Part shown: positions 24,866 through 32,271 of the stretch, one piece after another
Position numbering within the stretch: the stretch's first letter is position 1
Layout of the letters: every line of letters starts with the position of its first letter
Source of the DNA: CAYXWH01 sp964468755
Lineage (GTDB): Bacteria; Chloroflexota; Dehalococcoidia; Dehalococcoidales; RBG-16-60-22
Length of the DNA stretch: 64,000 nucleotides
Direction of reading: 5' to 3'
NCBI GenBank assembly: GCA_964468755.1
Contig: CAYXWH010000001.1
Span: 50,906 to 114,905 of the forward strand
The notes under the pieces: model-generated
Told to the model about the DNA's origin: nothing
Databases searched by the model: none
Seen by the model: only the letters and a program-made list of their open reading frames with translations
Position numbers and translations under genes: made by a program

Positions 24866-25555
24866 TCACCGGTAAAGTTGTTCCAGGGCAACACGGGCCG
24901 CATCAGTCTCCGCCAGCTTTTTACTCTTGCCGGAACCCTTGCCCAGCACTGCGCCGCTGGCGAGTACCTCGACAGTGAATGTCTGGTCATGGTCCGGGCC
25001 GATAACTCTTATCGTCCGGTAGGTAGGCGCCAGCTGCTGACGAGACTGAATTAATTCCTGCAACTGTGATTTATAATCGATTCCGAGGTTTCGAATGGAT
25101 ACCGTTGAAAATGCATCACTGAGTAATTGCAAAATACAGTCCCGGGCGACTTCCAGGCCACGGTCAAGGTAAACGGCGGCAATTACCGCTTCCAGAGCGC
25201 ACGACAGATTAGCCAGCTTGTTTCGGCCGCCAGTCGCCTCTTCACCTTTACCCAGATAGAGGTAATCGCCGAGTTTTATCATTTTGGCTACGCGGGCAAG
25301 TGTGTCCCGGCGCACCAGCGCCGAGCGAATTTTGGTCATTTCACCCTCGGCAAGCTCCGGGAAATCCTGGTATAACTTTTCCGCGACCACACAGCCCAAA
25401 ACAGCATCACCCAGAAACTCGAGCCTTTCATTGGAATCCCGGGCAATTATCGGATTTTCATTCACGTAGGAAGTATGCAATAATGCCGTCTCAAGTAGAG
25501 AGATATCCCTGAAGGAAACACCGATGGTCTTCTGAAAAATCGCTAAATCGCTCAA
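24866..25555 (-). CDS. rnc: ribonuclease III (altered catalytic residue)
   Basis: 229 residues. Cuts double-stranded RNA in rRNA and mRNA processing. The signature NERLEFLGDAVLG (residues 42-54) is intact and holds the Glu and Asp of the active site; the C-terminal dsRNA-binding domain is present (YKSQLQELIQSR, then GKGSGKSKKLAETDAARVAL). The second catalytic block reads NLSCALEAVIAAVYLD, where most enzymes have ADxxEA: the Glu (E117 of E. coli) is kept but the preceding metal-binding Asp (D114) is Cys. TTG 25555 is the start, with AAGGAA six bases upstream. Confidence 0.9.
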   Translation of the reverse strand: MSDLAIFQKTIGVSFRDISLLETALLHTSYVNENPIIARDSNERLEFLGDAVLGCVVAEKLYQDFPELAEGEMTKIRSALVRRDTLARVAKMIKLGDYLYLGKGEEATGGRNKLANLSCALEAVIAAVYLDRGLEVARDCILQLLSDAFSTVSIRNLGIDYKSQLQELIQSRQQLAPTYRTIRVIGPDHDQTFTVEVLASGAVLGKGSGKSKKLAETDAARVALEQLYR

Positions 25556-25868
25556 TAAATTTTCCTTCTACTCAAGGTCTATGGGCTACCGTAGAGCCAG
25601 ATATAACGGTAGCCGGCGGGGCACCATTACCATCTCGGGCAAAGATTATCTTTGTTATCAAAATATAGTGTACCATATCGACCGTAAATAGTTAACCGGC
25701 GTCAATTGCCGGCTCCGATTACAACCCCACTGACAGCCCGATGGACAAGCTACTCTTTTCCGGTTATTGACAACCGTCAAGGAAAAGGTTACACTCTACT
25801 CCCGACCGGCAACATTCCGACCCAATAACCGGCACGCATGCCGGGGAAAACCGGGGAATGAGTGATAT
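25556..25868. other. intergenic region with a promoter for the next gene
   Basis: 313 bp between divergent genes. A rightward promoter TTGACA (25767-25772), 17 bp, TACACT (25790-25795) and a small hairpin CCGGCA/TGCCGG near 25830-25845 lie ahead of the gene at 25869. No gene or RNA is apparent. Confidence 0.5.
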
Positions 25869-26180
25869 ATGGTAAGTGAGACCTGTGAACTGTGCCGGCA
25901 TAAGAGTCCTCCGGGGACAGTGGCAACACATTATATCGTTCCCCAGGATGTCGCCATGCTGGCCGGTTTACCATGCCCGAGAACCGTCGCCCTGTGCACC
26001 CGATGCCAGAACGAGTTACGCAGCTGGTATTCCCGAAAAGTGCTCGATGTGACCTATGACCCCGGGACCAAGCGGTTTACCCCCCGGTCGCCAGAAGATA
26101 TGGTGATTGAATATGAGGCTGCCTATAAAGCCTTCGCCAGTTATAAGGAACGGACCCGCCAGACGAGCACCACTACCTGA
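25869..26180 (+). CDS. zinc-ribbon or HNH-like hypothetical protein
   Basis: 103 residues. CELCRHKSPPGTVATHYIVP (residues 6-25) and a second CTRCQNEL (43-50) give a C-x2-C...C-x2-C zinc site; the THYIVP stretch followed by the second pair recalls the treble-clef core of HNH-like proteins, but the catalytic His pair is not clear. The rest is helical and polar. It has its own promoter and stands alone. Function unknown. Confidence 0.6.
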   Translation: MVSETCELCRHKSPPGTVATHYIVPQDVAMLAGLPCPRTVALCTRCQNELRSWYSRKVLDVTYDPGTKRFTPRSPEDMVIEYEAAYKAFASYKERTRQTSTTT

Positions 26181-26280
26181 GCAGTCACCGGATTGACCGC
26201 CAGCCTGAACGCTGCCAACTAATACTCTCCGCACTACGCAGTGTCAGCTACCGGAATATAATCACACCGTTTACCCCGCT

Positions 26281-26309
26281 TTGACACATTCAGTCTCAGG
26301 GTTTATAAT
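26281..26309 (+). promoter_or_regulatory. consensus promoter of the tRNA-Gln/tRNA-Glu unit
   Basis: Perfect TTGACA (26281-26286) and TATAAT (26304-26309) with a 17-bp spacer, 11 bp ahead of the tRNA-Gln 5' end. Confidence 0.9.
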
Positions 26310-26320
26310 TTTGAGTGTGT

Positions 26321-26394
26321 TGGGGAGTAGTCTAGCGGTAGGACAGCGGACTCTGGATCCGTCAGCGAAGGTTCGAATCCTTCCTCCCCAGCCA
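26321..26394 (+). tRNA. tRNA-Gln (CTG)
   Basis: Full cloverleaf: acceptor arms TGGGGAG (26321-26327) and CTCCCCA (26384-26390), anticodon loop CTCTGGA giving CUG, GTTCGAATC T-loop, discriminator G and encoded CCA to 26394. Confidence 0.95.
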
Positions 26395-26405
26395 GAAAAT
26401 CAGAT

Positions 26406-26481
26406 GGCGCATTCGTCTAGCGGTTAGGACACCTCCCTCTCAAGGAGGAGATCACCGGTTCGAATCCGGTATGCGCTACCA
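26406..26481 (+). tRNA. tRNA-Glu (CTC)
   Basis: Acceptor arms GGCGCAT and ATGCGCT (G-U at the first pair), anticodon stem CCTCC/GGAGG with loop CTCTCAA giving CUC, GTTCGAATC T-loop, discriminator A and encoded CCA at 26479-26481. Eleven bases behind tRNA-Gln and cotranscribed with it. Confidence 0.95.
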
Positions 26482-26495
26482 ACTGGATTTGAAGG

Positions 26496-26528
26496 AAGCA
26501 CGGCGGAGAGACCGTGCTTATTGGTTTT
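26496..26528 (+). terminator. intrinsic terminator of the tRNA unit
   Basis: Stem AAGCACGG (26496-26503) with CCGTGCTT (26512-26519), 8-base loop, then ATTGGTTTTT. Confidence 0.8.
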
Positions 26529-26687
26529 TAGTAGTCAGATGCTTAAAACACCGGCCCGGAATGCTTCCGGTGCAGACTATCAGTGAGATTTAAAATCCCT
26601 GACAGGCTTGGGCAGTCACCTGCGCGGACTTGCCCCCAAACCCGTACTATACTACACTATCAGCGACCACATAAGTGAGCTACGGCA

Positions 26688-27023
26688 ATGTCCCAGATAA
26701 CCTATGATGATTTCGAAAAGGTTGCCATCCACGTGGGCAGGATTATCCGGGTCGAAGACTTCCCCAAAACGAGGAATCCCGCCTACAAGCTCTGGATAGA
26801 CTTCGGCAACCTCGGAGTAAAAAAGTCGAGTGCTCAGATTACCCGCCTCTACAACCGGGACGAACTGGTGGGCAGGCTTGTTCTGGCAGTTACCAACTTC
26901 CCGCCGCGACAGATTGCCGATTTTATGTCCGAAGTACTCATACTTGGTGTCGTCCTTGATGACGGTGCCGTGGTCCTGGTGCAGCCCGACCGCGATGTCC
27001 CCCCCGGCACGCGAGTGCTTTGA
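26688..27023 (+). CDS. csaA: CsaA-like tRNA-binding-domain protein
   Basis: 111 residues, a single OB-fold tRNA-binding (EMAP/Arc1p-type) domain. Order of motifs matches CsaA: IHVGRIIRVEDFPKTRNPAY (residues 13-32), DFGNLGVKKSSAQIT (39-53), AVTNFPPRQIADFMSEVLIL (68-87). CsaA is a homodimeric protein-export or folding chaperone that also binds tRNA. No strong ribosome site. It stands alone upstream of the fatty-acid operon. Confidence 0.88.
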   Translation: MSQITYDDFEKVAIHVGRIIRVEDFPKTRNPAYKLWIDFGNLGVKKSSAQITRLYNRDELVGRLVLAVTNFPPRQIADFMSEVLILGVVLDDGAVVLVQPDRDVPPGTRVL

Positions 27024-27076
27024 CCGCAAACACAATTTTTTTCATGTAATTGGGCGAACCGGGGGCATATTTATTC

Positions 27077-27105
27077 TTGACAAATAGCCAACTGTATACT
27101 AATAT
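27077..27105 (+). promoter_or_regulatory. sigma-70 promoter of the fatty-acid synthesis operon
   Basis: TTGACA (27077-27082), 17-bp spacer, TAATAT (27100-27105); transcription would start near 27112. Confidence 0.75.
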
Positions 27106-27116
27106 TTATCCGTTAT

Positions 27117-27133
27117 ACCTAGATTATCTATGT
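27117..27133 (+). promoter_or_regulatory. palindromic operator candidate of the fatty-acid operon
   Basis: ACCTAGATTATCTATGT is a 17-bp palindrome with one mismatched pair, centred on a perfect TAGAT-T-ATCTA, directly behind the predicted start of transcription. Its GATTATC centre is shared with the known FabT (MarR-family) operators of streptococci, so a FabT-like repressor is a fair guess; no such regulator is encoded in this window. Confidence 0.5.
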
Positions 27134-27154
27134 AATAAGGAAGTCTAGGCGTAA

Positions 27155-27592
27155 ATGGGAATTGGCAGTAGTGCTTATTTATTTGGAATGGAAAGAATAG
27201 AGTATTCTCAACTGAACCAGGGCTACGAATTTCCCCGTACCGTTTACCGGATAGACTCCACAATGGTTGCTGATTACCTCGGGGTGATTGGCGAGACCAA
27301 TACGGTATATCGGGATACCGGCTTAGTTCCGCCGATGGCGGTGGCTGCCCTAGCTATGGCGCAATTATCCGGGAACCTTTCCTTCCCCGCCGGGGCGATT
27401 CACGTCTCCCAGACATTTCAATTTCACCGGCTCGCCAGCATTCAAGACAGTTTCACCAGTTGCGCCAGAGTGAGCCGGAAACACGGTCGTGGCAAGCTGC
27501 GGCTGATGACCATCGCTATTGATGTGTATAACCAAAAAAAGGGCCGGGTAGTATCCGGAGAAACCACCTTTTTACTTCCCGCTTCGGACTAA
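27155..27592 (+). CDS. MaoC-like hot-dog protein, HadA-like non-catalytic dehydratase subunit
   Basis: 145 residues, MaoC N-terminal-type hot-dog fold. In place of the catalytic D-x-N-P-x-H of hydratase 2 it reads GETNTVYRDTGLVPP, lacking both Asp and His, as in HadA or HadC of mycobacterial FAS-II. It is followed after nine bases by an intact MaoC protein, the expected catalytic partner. Function by analogy: supports acyl-chain binding in a (3R)-hydroxyacyl-ACP dehydratase heterodimer. ATG 27155 is first; ATG 27188 is an alternative. First gene after the operon promoter. Confidence 0.75.
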   Translation: MGIGSSAYLFGMERIEYSQLNQGYEFPRTVYRIDSTMVADYLGVIGETNTVYRDTGLVPPMAVAALAMAQLSGNLSFPAGAIHVSQTFQFHRLASIQDSFTSCARVSRKHGRGKLRLMTIAIDVYNQKKGRVVSGETTFLLPASD

Positions 27593-27601
27593 GAGGACTG
27601 G

Positions 27602-28039
27602 ATGATGTTTGCCGTTTCTGAATTAAAGGAAGGACTGGAATTACCCCGGCTGACCAAGCCCGTCAGCCAGGAGAACATCAACCGCTATGCTGAGGTGAGC
27701 CGGGATTTTAACCCCATCCACATTGACGCCGAGTACGCCGGCAAGACGCCCCTCGGCGGTACCATTGCCCACGGCATGTTAGTTCTGGCTTATGTCTCGC
27801 AGATGATGACCGATGCCTTCGGTCGGCACTGGGTTACCGGCGGTGAGCTTACGGTCCGTTTTAAAGCCCCGGCCCGTCCCGGCGATACACTAACCGTCGG
27901 CGGTCAGATATGCCGGGTTCACAGCAGCGATGACCGGGAACAGGTCACCTGTGAGGTATTCTGTATCAACCAGAACGGTGAAACGGTACTTACCGGAGAT
28001 ACATCAGTGAGGTTCAGGAAAAATGAAAATAGCCGTTGA
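27602..28039 (+). CDS. MaoC-like (3R)-hydroxyacyl-ACP dehydratase, HadB-like catalytic subunit
   Basis: 145 residues. The hydratase-2 motif is intact: YAEVSRDFNPIHIDAEYA (residues about 30-47), with the Asp and His of the active site, and GTIAHGML closes the pocket. In the context of FabF, FabG, FabL and ACP it most likely replaces FabZ in dehydrating 3-hydroxyacyl-ACP. Its end overlaps plsX by 17 bp. Confidence 0.82.
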   Translation: MMFAVSELKEGLELPRLTKPVSQENINRYAEVSRDFNPIHIDAEYAGKTPLGGTIAHGMLVLAYVSQMMTDAFGRHWVTGGELTVRFKAPARPGDTLTVGGQICRVHSSDDREQVTCEVFCINQNGETVLTGDTSVRFRKNENSR

Positions 28040-29033
28040 TGGTATGGGCGGTGATTACGCCCCTGAAGAGATTGTAAAAGGAGCGATTGCCGGCTCCAGG
28101 GAATACGGTGTCCAGGTCGCGCTGGTTGGCCCTTCCGAGACGATGGAAAGGGAACTGGCCAAGCACGACCGTTCCGGCGCCGACATTGAGGTAGTCCATG
28201 CCTCTGAATATCTGGTTGAGGGCGAACCCCCGGCCTACGCCCTGCGCCAGAAGCGGGACGCTTCGGTAGTCGTAGCCACCAGGCTGGTCAAAACCGGCGA
28301 GGCGGATGCTGTGGTCAGTGCCGGACCCACCGGAGGCGTCGTTGCTTCGGCGATGTACGTACTGGGTACCCTGGAAGGAATGTCCCGCCCGGTGGTCGGG
28401 GGACCTTTCCTCGGCTTTGCCCCGAACACAATCATGATGGACCTGGGCAGCAATGTGGACTGCCAGCCCCATCAGTTGGTAGATTTTGCCATCGTCGGCA
28501 CGGTATATGCCCGGAAGATGATGAACATTCCCGAACCGACCATAGCCCTGCTCAGCGTCGGCGCCGAAGAGGGTAAAGGCAACGAGCAGGTGAAGGCAAG
28601 CTACCCGCTCTTCCGGCAGTGCGGGCTGAATTTCATCGGTAATATAGAAGGCTATGACATTCCACTGGCTAAAGCCAATGTCATTATCTGTGATGGTTTT
28701 GTGGGCAATATCGTGGTGAAATTCTGCGAATCCCTGGGCATGACCATCGCCGGATGGCTCAAGGATAAGATTGGAGGCAAGCTGCCGGAAAGCGACGTGA
28801 AACAAATAACCGACGACCTGTTGCTGGCGACCAATGCCGCTGATGCCTGGGGAGGCGGGCCACTGTGGGCGGTCGATGGAGTTGCCTGTGTCTGCCACGG
28901 GCGCAGCCGCCATGAAGAAATTGCCAAGACAATCGGCCAGGCAAAGCTCGCTGTGGAACGGAATTTAGTGGGCACATTGAAATCAGAGCTCGCCGCCGCT
29001 CGACAGACCCTGAAACAGGCGGGCTTAGAGTAA
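28023..29033 (+). CDS. plsX: phosphate acyltransferase PlsX
   Basis: 336 residues. Converts acyl-ACP and phosphate to acyl-phosphate, the donor for PlsY. N-terminus MKIAVDGMGGDYAPEEIVKG is the family lead; SAGPTGGVVASAMYVLGT (near residue 99), LGSNVDCQPHQL (near 140), VGAEEGKGNEQVK (near 180) and ICDGFVGNIVVK (near 220) are conserved. Soluble, membrane-associated enzyme of normal length. Confidence 0.95.
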   Translation: MKIAVDGMGGDYAPEEIVKGAIAGSREYGVQVALVGPSETMERELAKHDRSGADIEVVHASEYLVEGEPPAYALRQKRDASVVVATRLVKTGEADAVVSAGPTGGVVASAMYVLGTLEGMSRPVVGGPFLGFAPNTIMMDLGSNVDCQPHQLVDFAIVGTVYARKMMNIPEPTIALLSVGAEEGKGNEQVKASYPLFRQCGLNFIGNIEGYDIPLAKANVIICDGFVGNIVVKFCESLGMTIAGWLKDKIGGKLPESDVKQITDDLLLATNAADAWGGGPLWAVDGVACVCHGRSRHEEIAKTIGQAKLAVERNLVGTLKSELAAARQTLKQAGLE

Positions 29034-29063
29034 CTATTACTTAGCTGGTTAAAGGAGTCCGAG

Positions 29064-29303
29064 ATGTCAGTTGAAGAAACACTGAAAAGCCTTACAACCA
29101 GAATATTGCGCAAACCCGATATCAATTTCAGCCCTACCACCACCTTCAAAGACCTGGGGGCTGACTCACTCGATATTGTGCAGATACTGGTAGCGCTGGA
29201 AGACACCTACGATATTGAACTACAGGACGAGGAACTTAGCAAAGTCGCCAATTTAGGCGAGTTTATCGCCTATGTTGAGCGCAAGGTAGCTGAGAAAGTG
29301 TGA
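29064..29303 (+). CDS. acpP: acyl carrier protein
   Basis: 79 residues. Acidic helical bundle with the phosphopantetheine attachment Ser in LGADSLDIVQ (Ser near residue 35). AAAGGAG lies about nine bases upstream of the ATG. Placed between plsX and fabL inside the fatty-acid operon; it carries the growing chain. Confidence 0.95.
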   Translation: MSVEETLKSLTTRILRKPDINFSPTTTFKDLGADSLDIVQILVALEDTYDIELQDEELSKVANLGEFIAYVERKVAEKV

Positions 29304-29317
29304 GGAATCAAAAAGCC

Positions 29318-30121
29318 ATGCGAAACGAGAAACCGTTGCAGGGAAAAGTAGCCCTGATTACCGGCGGCTCTCGCGGCATCGGCCGCGCCATCACCCTGGA
29401 ACTGGCGGAACAGGGGGCTGATGTCATCATCAACTTTTTCCGCAAGAAGAGCGCCGCCGAGCAGACCGCGCAGGAAGCCAGCCGACTTGGAATCGCCGCC
29501 CACACCATCAAAGCCAATGTAGGTGAGCCGGAGTCGATAGATAGCATGTTTACTGAAATCGATGCTAAATTCGGCCGGCTGGACATCCTGATAAACAATG
29601 CCGCTTCCGGTGTGCCGCGCCCGGCCATGGAACTGGAGAGCCGGCACTGGGACTGGACGATGGATATCAACGCCAGAGCCTTCCTGCTCTGCGCCCAGCG
29701 AGCCGCCGGATTGATGCCCCACGGGGGTAAGATGGTCAGTATCTCCAGCCTCGGCTCCCGCCTGGTGCTGCCCATTTACGCCGCGGTGGGGGTGTCCAAA
29801 GCCGCACTGGAAGCGCTGACCCGCTACCTGGCGATAGAGCTGGCCCCCAGAGGTATCTGCGTGAACGGCATCTCTGCGGCGGCGGTGGAGACGGAAACGG
29901 TTAAAATCTATACCGCCGACCCCAACCTGCCTCAACTCGCCTGGAAGACCACCCCCGCCGGCAGAATGGTCCAGCCGGAAGACGTCGCCAGCCTGGTTGC
30001 CTTCCTGTGCCGTGACGAGTCGGCGATGATACGGGGTCAAATCATCGTCATCGACGGCGGAATATCGATTGCACCGGTGAATACCACACCGGAACCGGGA
30101 GGTGAGCATGGCGGAGCGTAG
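29318..30121 (+). CDS. fabL: enoyl-ACP reductase III FabL
   Basis: 267 residues, short-chain dehydrogenase fold. Cofactor motif TGGSRGIGRAITLELA (residues about 16-31). The block NNAASGVPRPAMELESRHWD, then WTMDINARAFLLCAQRAAG and YAAVGVSKAALEALTRYLAI match FabL of Bacillus subtilis closely rather than FabG or FabI; the catalytic Tyr and Lys are in YAAVGVSK. It reduces enoyl-ACP with NADPH. ATG 29318 is preceded by GAGGAA at a longer than usual distance; GTG 29300, overlapping the acpP stop, is the alternative start. Confidence 0.85.
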   Translation: MRNEKPLQGKVALITGGSRGIGRAITLELAEQGADVIINFFRKKSAAEQTAQEASRLGIAAHTIKANVGEPESIDSMFTEIDAKFGRLDILINNAASGVPRPAMELESRHWDWTMDINARAFLLCAQRAAGLMPHGGKMVSISSLGSRLVLPIYAAVGVSKAALEALTRYLAIELAPRGICVNGISAAAVETETVKIYTADPNLPQLAWKTTPAGRMVQPEDVASLVAFLCRDESAMIRGQIIVIDGGISIAPVNTTPEPGGEHGGA

Positions 30122-31492
30122 AGTAGTTGTTACCGGACTCGGCGCTATTACTCCGCTGGGACTTACCGCTGCCGATTACTGGCAGGGGCTCATCAGTGGC
30201 CGGTCTGGCATTGGACCGATAACCCTGTTCGATGCCAGTGCTTTTCCGGTGAAGAATGCCGCCGAAGTAAAGGACTTCATACCGGAAAACTACATGGACC
30301 TGAAACGTATGGACCGGACCGCCCGCTGCACCCAGTTTGCCATTGCTGCCGCCGGTATGGCGCTGGAATCTGCCGGACTGGGCATGCCGCTGGAGAATCC
30401 GGAAAAGGTAGGCACCGTCATCGCTACCAGCGGGATGGTGTGGATGATAAGTGAGCAGGGTGAGGTCATGAAAAACCGGGGCCCGATGCGGATTGACCCG
30501 CTGTTTATCAGCAAGACGGCGCCCAGCATGGTAACCGCCCAGGTNNNNNNNNNNNNNNNNNNNNNNNNNNNNNNNNNNNNNNNNNNNNNNNNNNNNNNNN
30601 NNNNNNNNNNNNNNNNNNNNNNNNNNNNNNNNNNNNNNNNNNNNGGATTGACCCGCTGTTTATCAGCAAGACGGCGCCCAGCATGGTAACCGCCCAGGTG
30701 GGACTGGAAATGGGTGCCAAGGGGCCCAACACCAGTCTCAATAGCGCCTGTGCCAGCGGCAGCGATGCGCTGGGGGTGGCTATGAACCACCTGCTTCTGG
30801 GCAGCACCGAGGTGATGTTAGCCGGCGGCGCCGAAGCCAATATCAGTCCCGTGGCTGTTGCCAGCACGGCACGGGTCGGGGCGCTTTCCCGGGAACCGGA
30901 CCCGTCAAAAGCCAGTCGACCTTTCGATTTAAACCGGAACGGCTTTGTTTTCGGCGAGGGGGCTGCCATCCTGGTGCTGGAAACACTGGAGCATGCCCGG
31001 AAGCGAAAGGCTCCCATACTGGCTGAGCTGGCTGGTGCTGGCTGGTCGTTCGATGCCTTTAGTGAGACCGCCCCTGATGCGGAGACCCAGGCAGTAGCCA
31101 TGAAAGCGGCAATCCAAAACGCCGGTATTGCTCCGGAAGAGGTCGACCATATTAACGCTCACGGCACCAGTACCCGGCTCAATGACGCCGCCGAGACCAG
31201 GGCAATAAAGCTGGTCTTTGGCGAGCAAGCCTACCGGATACCAATCATCTCCAACAAGTCCATGATCGGGCACCTTGCCTGCGCTGCCGGTGCGGTTGAG
31301 GCGGTGGCAGCAGTTATGACGGTGAAAGAAGGCATCATCCCGCCTACCACCAATTACCAGACTGCTGACCCGGAATGTGACCTGGACTACGTGCCCAACA
31401 CGGCCCGTAAACAGCCGGTAAAGGTATGCCTCTCCAATTCATTCGGCATGGGCGGGCAGAACTGCTGCCTTATTTTCAAGCAATTCCCGTAA
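30108..31492 (+). CDS. fabF: beta-ketoacyl-ACP synthase II FabF, interrupted by an assembly gap
   Basis: Condensing enzyme of chain elongation. N-terminal RRVVVTGLGAITPLG, catalytic Cys in NSACASGSDALG, first His in INAHGTSTRLND, Lys and second His in NKSMIGHLACAAGAVEA, and C-terminal SNSFGMGGQN are all present, so the enzyme is complete. The frame is broken only by 100 Ns at 30545-30644 flanked by identical 55-bp stretches (30490-30544 and 30645-30699). Removing one copy plus the Ns (155 bp) restores a single frame of 409 residues, the normal FabF length. ATG 30108 has GGAGG five bases upstream and overlaps the fabL stop. Confidence 0.92.
30490..30699. other. scaffold gap with duplicated contig ends
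   Basis: Exactly 100 Ns (30545-30644) sit between two identical 55-bp copies. This is the signature of two contigs that overlap by an assembler k-mer and were joined by a scaffolder with a fixed gap size, not a biological repeat. Confidence 0.95.
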
Positions 31493-31501
31493 AGGAGACA
31501 A

Positions 31502-32251
31502 ATGGAACCTGACGAACTGGAAGGAAAAGTATCACTGATCACCGGAGGCTCACGCGGACTGGGCAAAGCTATTGCCCTGAAGCTGGCTGCCCTCGGCTCC
31601 AAAGTAGCTATCAATTATATGACCGACGAGGAATCGGCGATCAAGGTTGCCCGGGAAATTGATAACATAGGCGGGGAGGCGATGTTAATCAAGGCAAGTG
31701 TTGCCGATGCTACCGCCGTCAAAACATTCATACGCGCCATCATCGCCGCCTGGGGGAAAATTGACATTCTGGTAAATAACGCCGGCATAAACAGAGACAT
31801 GTTACTGGCGCGAATGCGTGATGAGACCTGGGACGAGGTAATTAACACCAATCTCCGGGGACCCTATCTGTGCACCAAGTTTGCCGTCCGCTCCATGATG
31901 GAACAGTCCTGGGGACGGATTATCAATATTGCCTCGCTGGCCGGGCTGGTAGGCAATCCGGGGCAGGCGAATTACTCGGCGTCCAAGGGAGGCCTTATCG
32001 CCTTCACCAAGAGCATGGCCCGGGAACTGGGGCCGCTCAATATCACCATAAATGCCATAGCCCCGGGATTTATCACCACGGATATGACCACCAGACTACC
32101 CGACGAGACGAAGGAGAGCATCTTATCCCGTATTCCACTGGGGCGCTTCGGAATCCCGGATGATGTCGCCGAACTGGCGGCTTTTCTGGCCAGTGAGCGG
32201 GCTGGCTATATCACCGCACAGGTTATAAGTATCGATGGCGGGGTACTATAA
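31502..32251 (+). CDS. fabG: 3-oxoacyl-ACP reductase FabG
   Basis: 249 residues, short-chain dehydrogenase. TGGSRGLGKAIALKLA (residues 14-29) binds NADPH, NNAGINRDMLLARM is the FabG-specific block near residue 91, and Ser-Tyr-Lys are in INIASLAG and NYSASKGG. Ends ISIDGGVL. AAGGAG precedes the ATG, ten bases behind fabF. Reduces 3-oxoacyl-ACP in each elongation round. Confidence 0.93.
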   Translation: MEPDELEGKVSLITGGSRGLGKAIALKLAALGSKVAINYMTDEESAIKVAREIDNIGGEAMLIKASVADATAVKTFIRAIIAAWGKIDILVNNAGINRDMLLARMRDETWDEVINTNLRGPYLCTKFAVRSMMEQSWGRIINIASLAGLVGNPGQANYSASKGGLIAFTKSMARELGPLNITINAIAPGFITTDMTTRLPDETKESILSRIPLGRFGIPDDVAELAAFLASERAGYITAQVISIDGGVL

Positions 32252-32271
32252 ACCGATAAAGGAGGAGGAAA

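Noticed and set aside
28014..28913. Minus-strand frame of 299 codons
   Set aside because: Antisense to plsX.
29270..30109. Minus-strand frame of 279 codons
   Set aside because: Antisense to fabL; His/Gly/Arg-rich shadow composition.
30490..30699. Direct repeat of 55 bp as a biological element
   Set aside because: Its exact placement at both edges of a 100-N run identifies it as assembler overlap.
30102..31492. fabF as a frameshifted pseudogene
   Set aside because: The break coincides with Ns and a 55-bp contig-end duplication; removing 155 bp restores a full-length gene.
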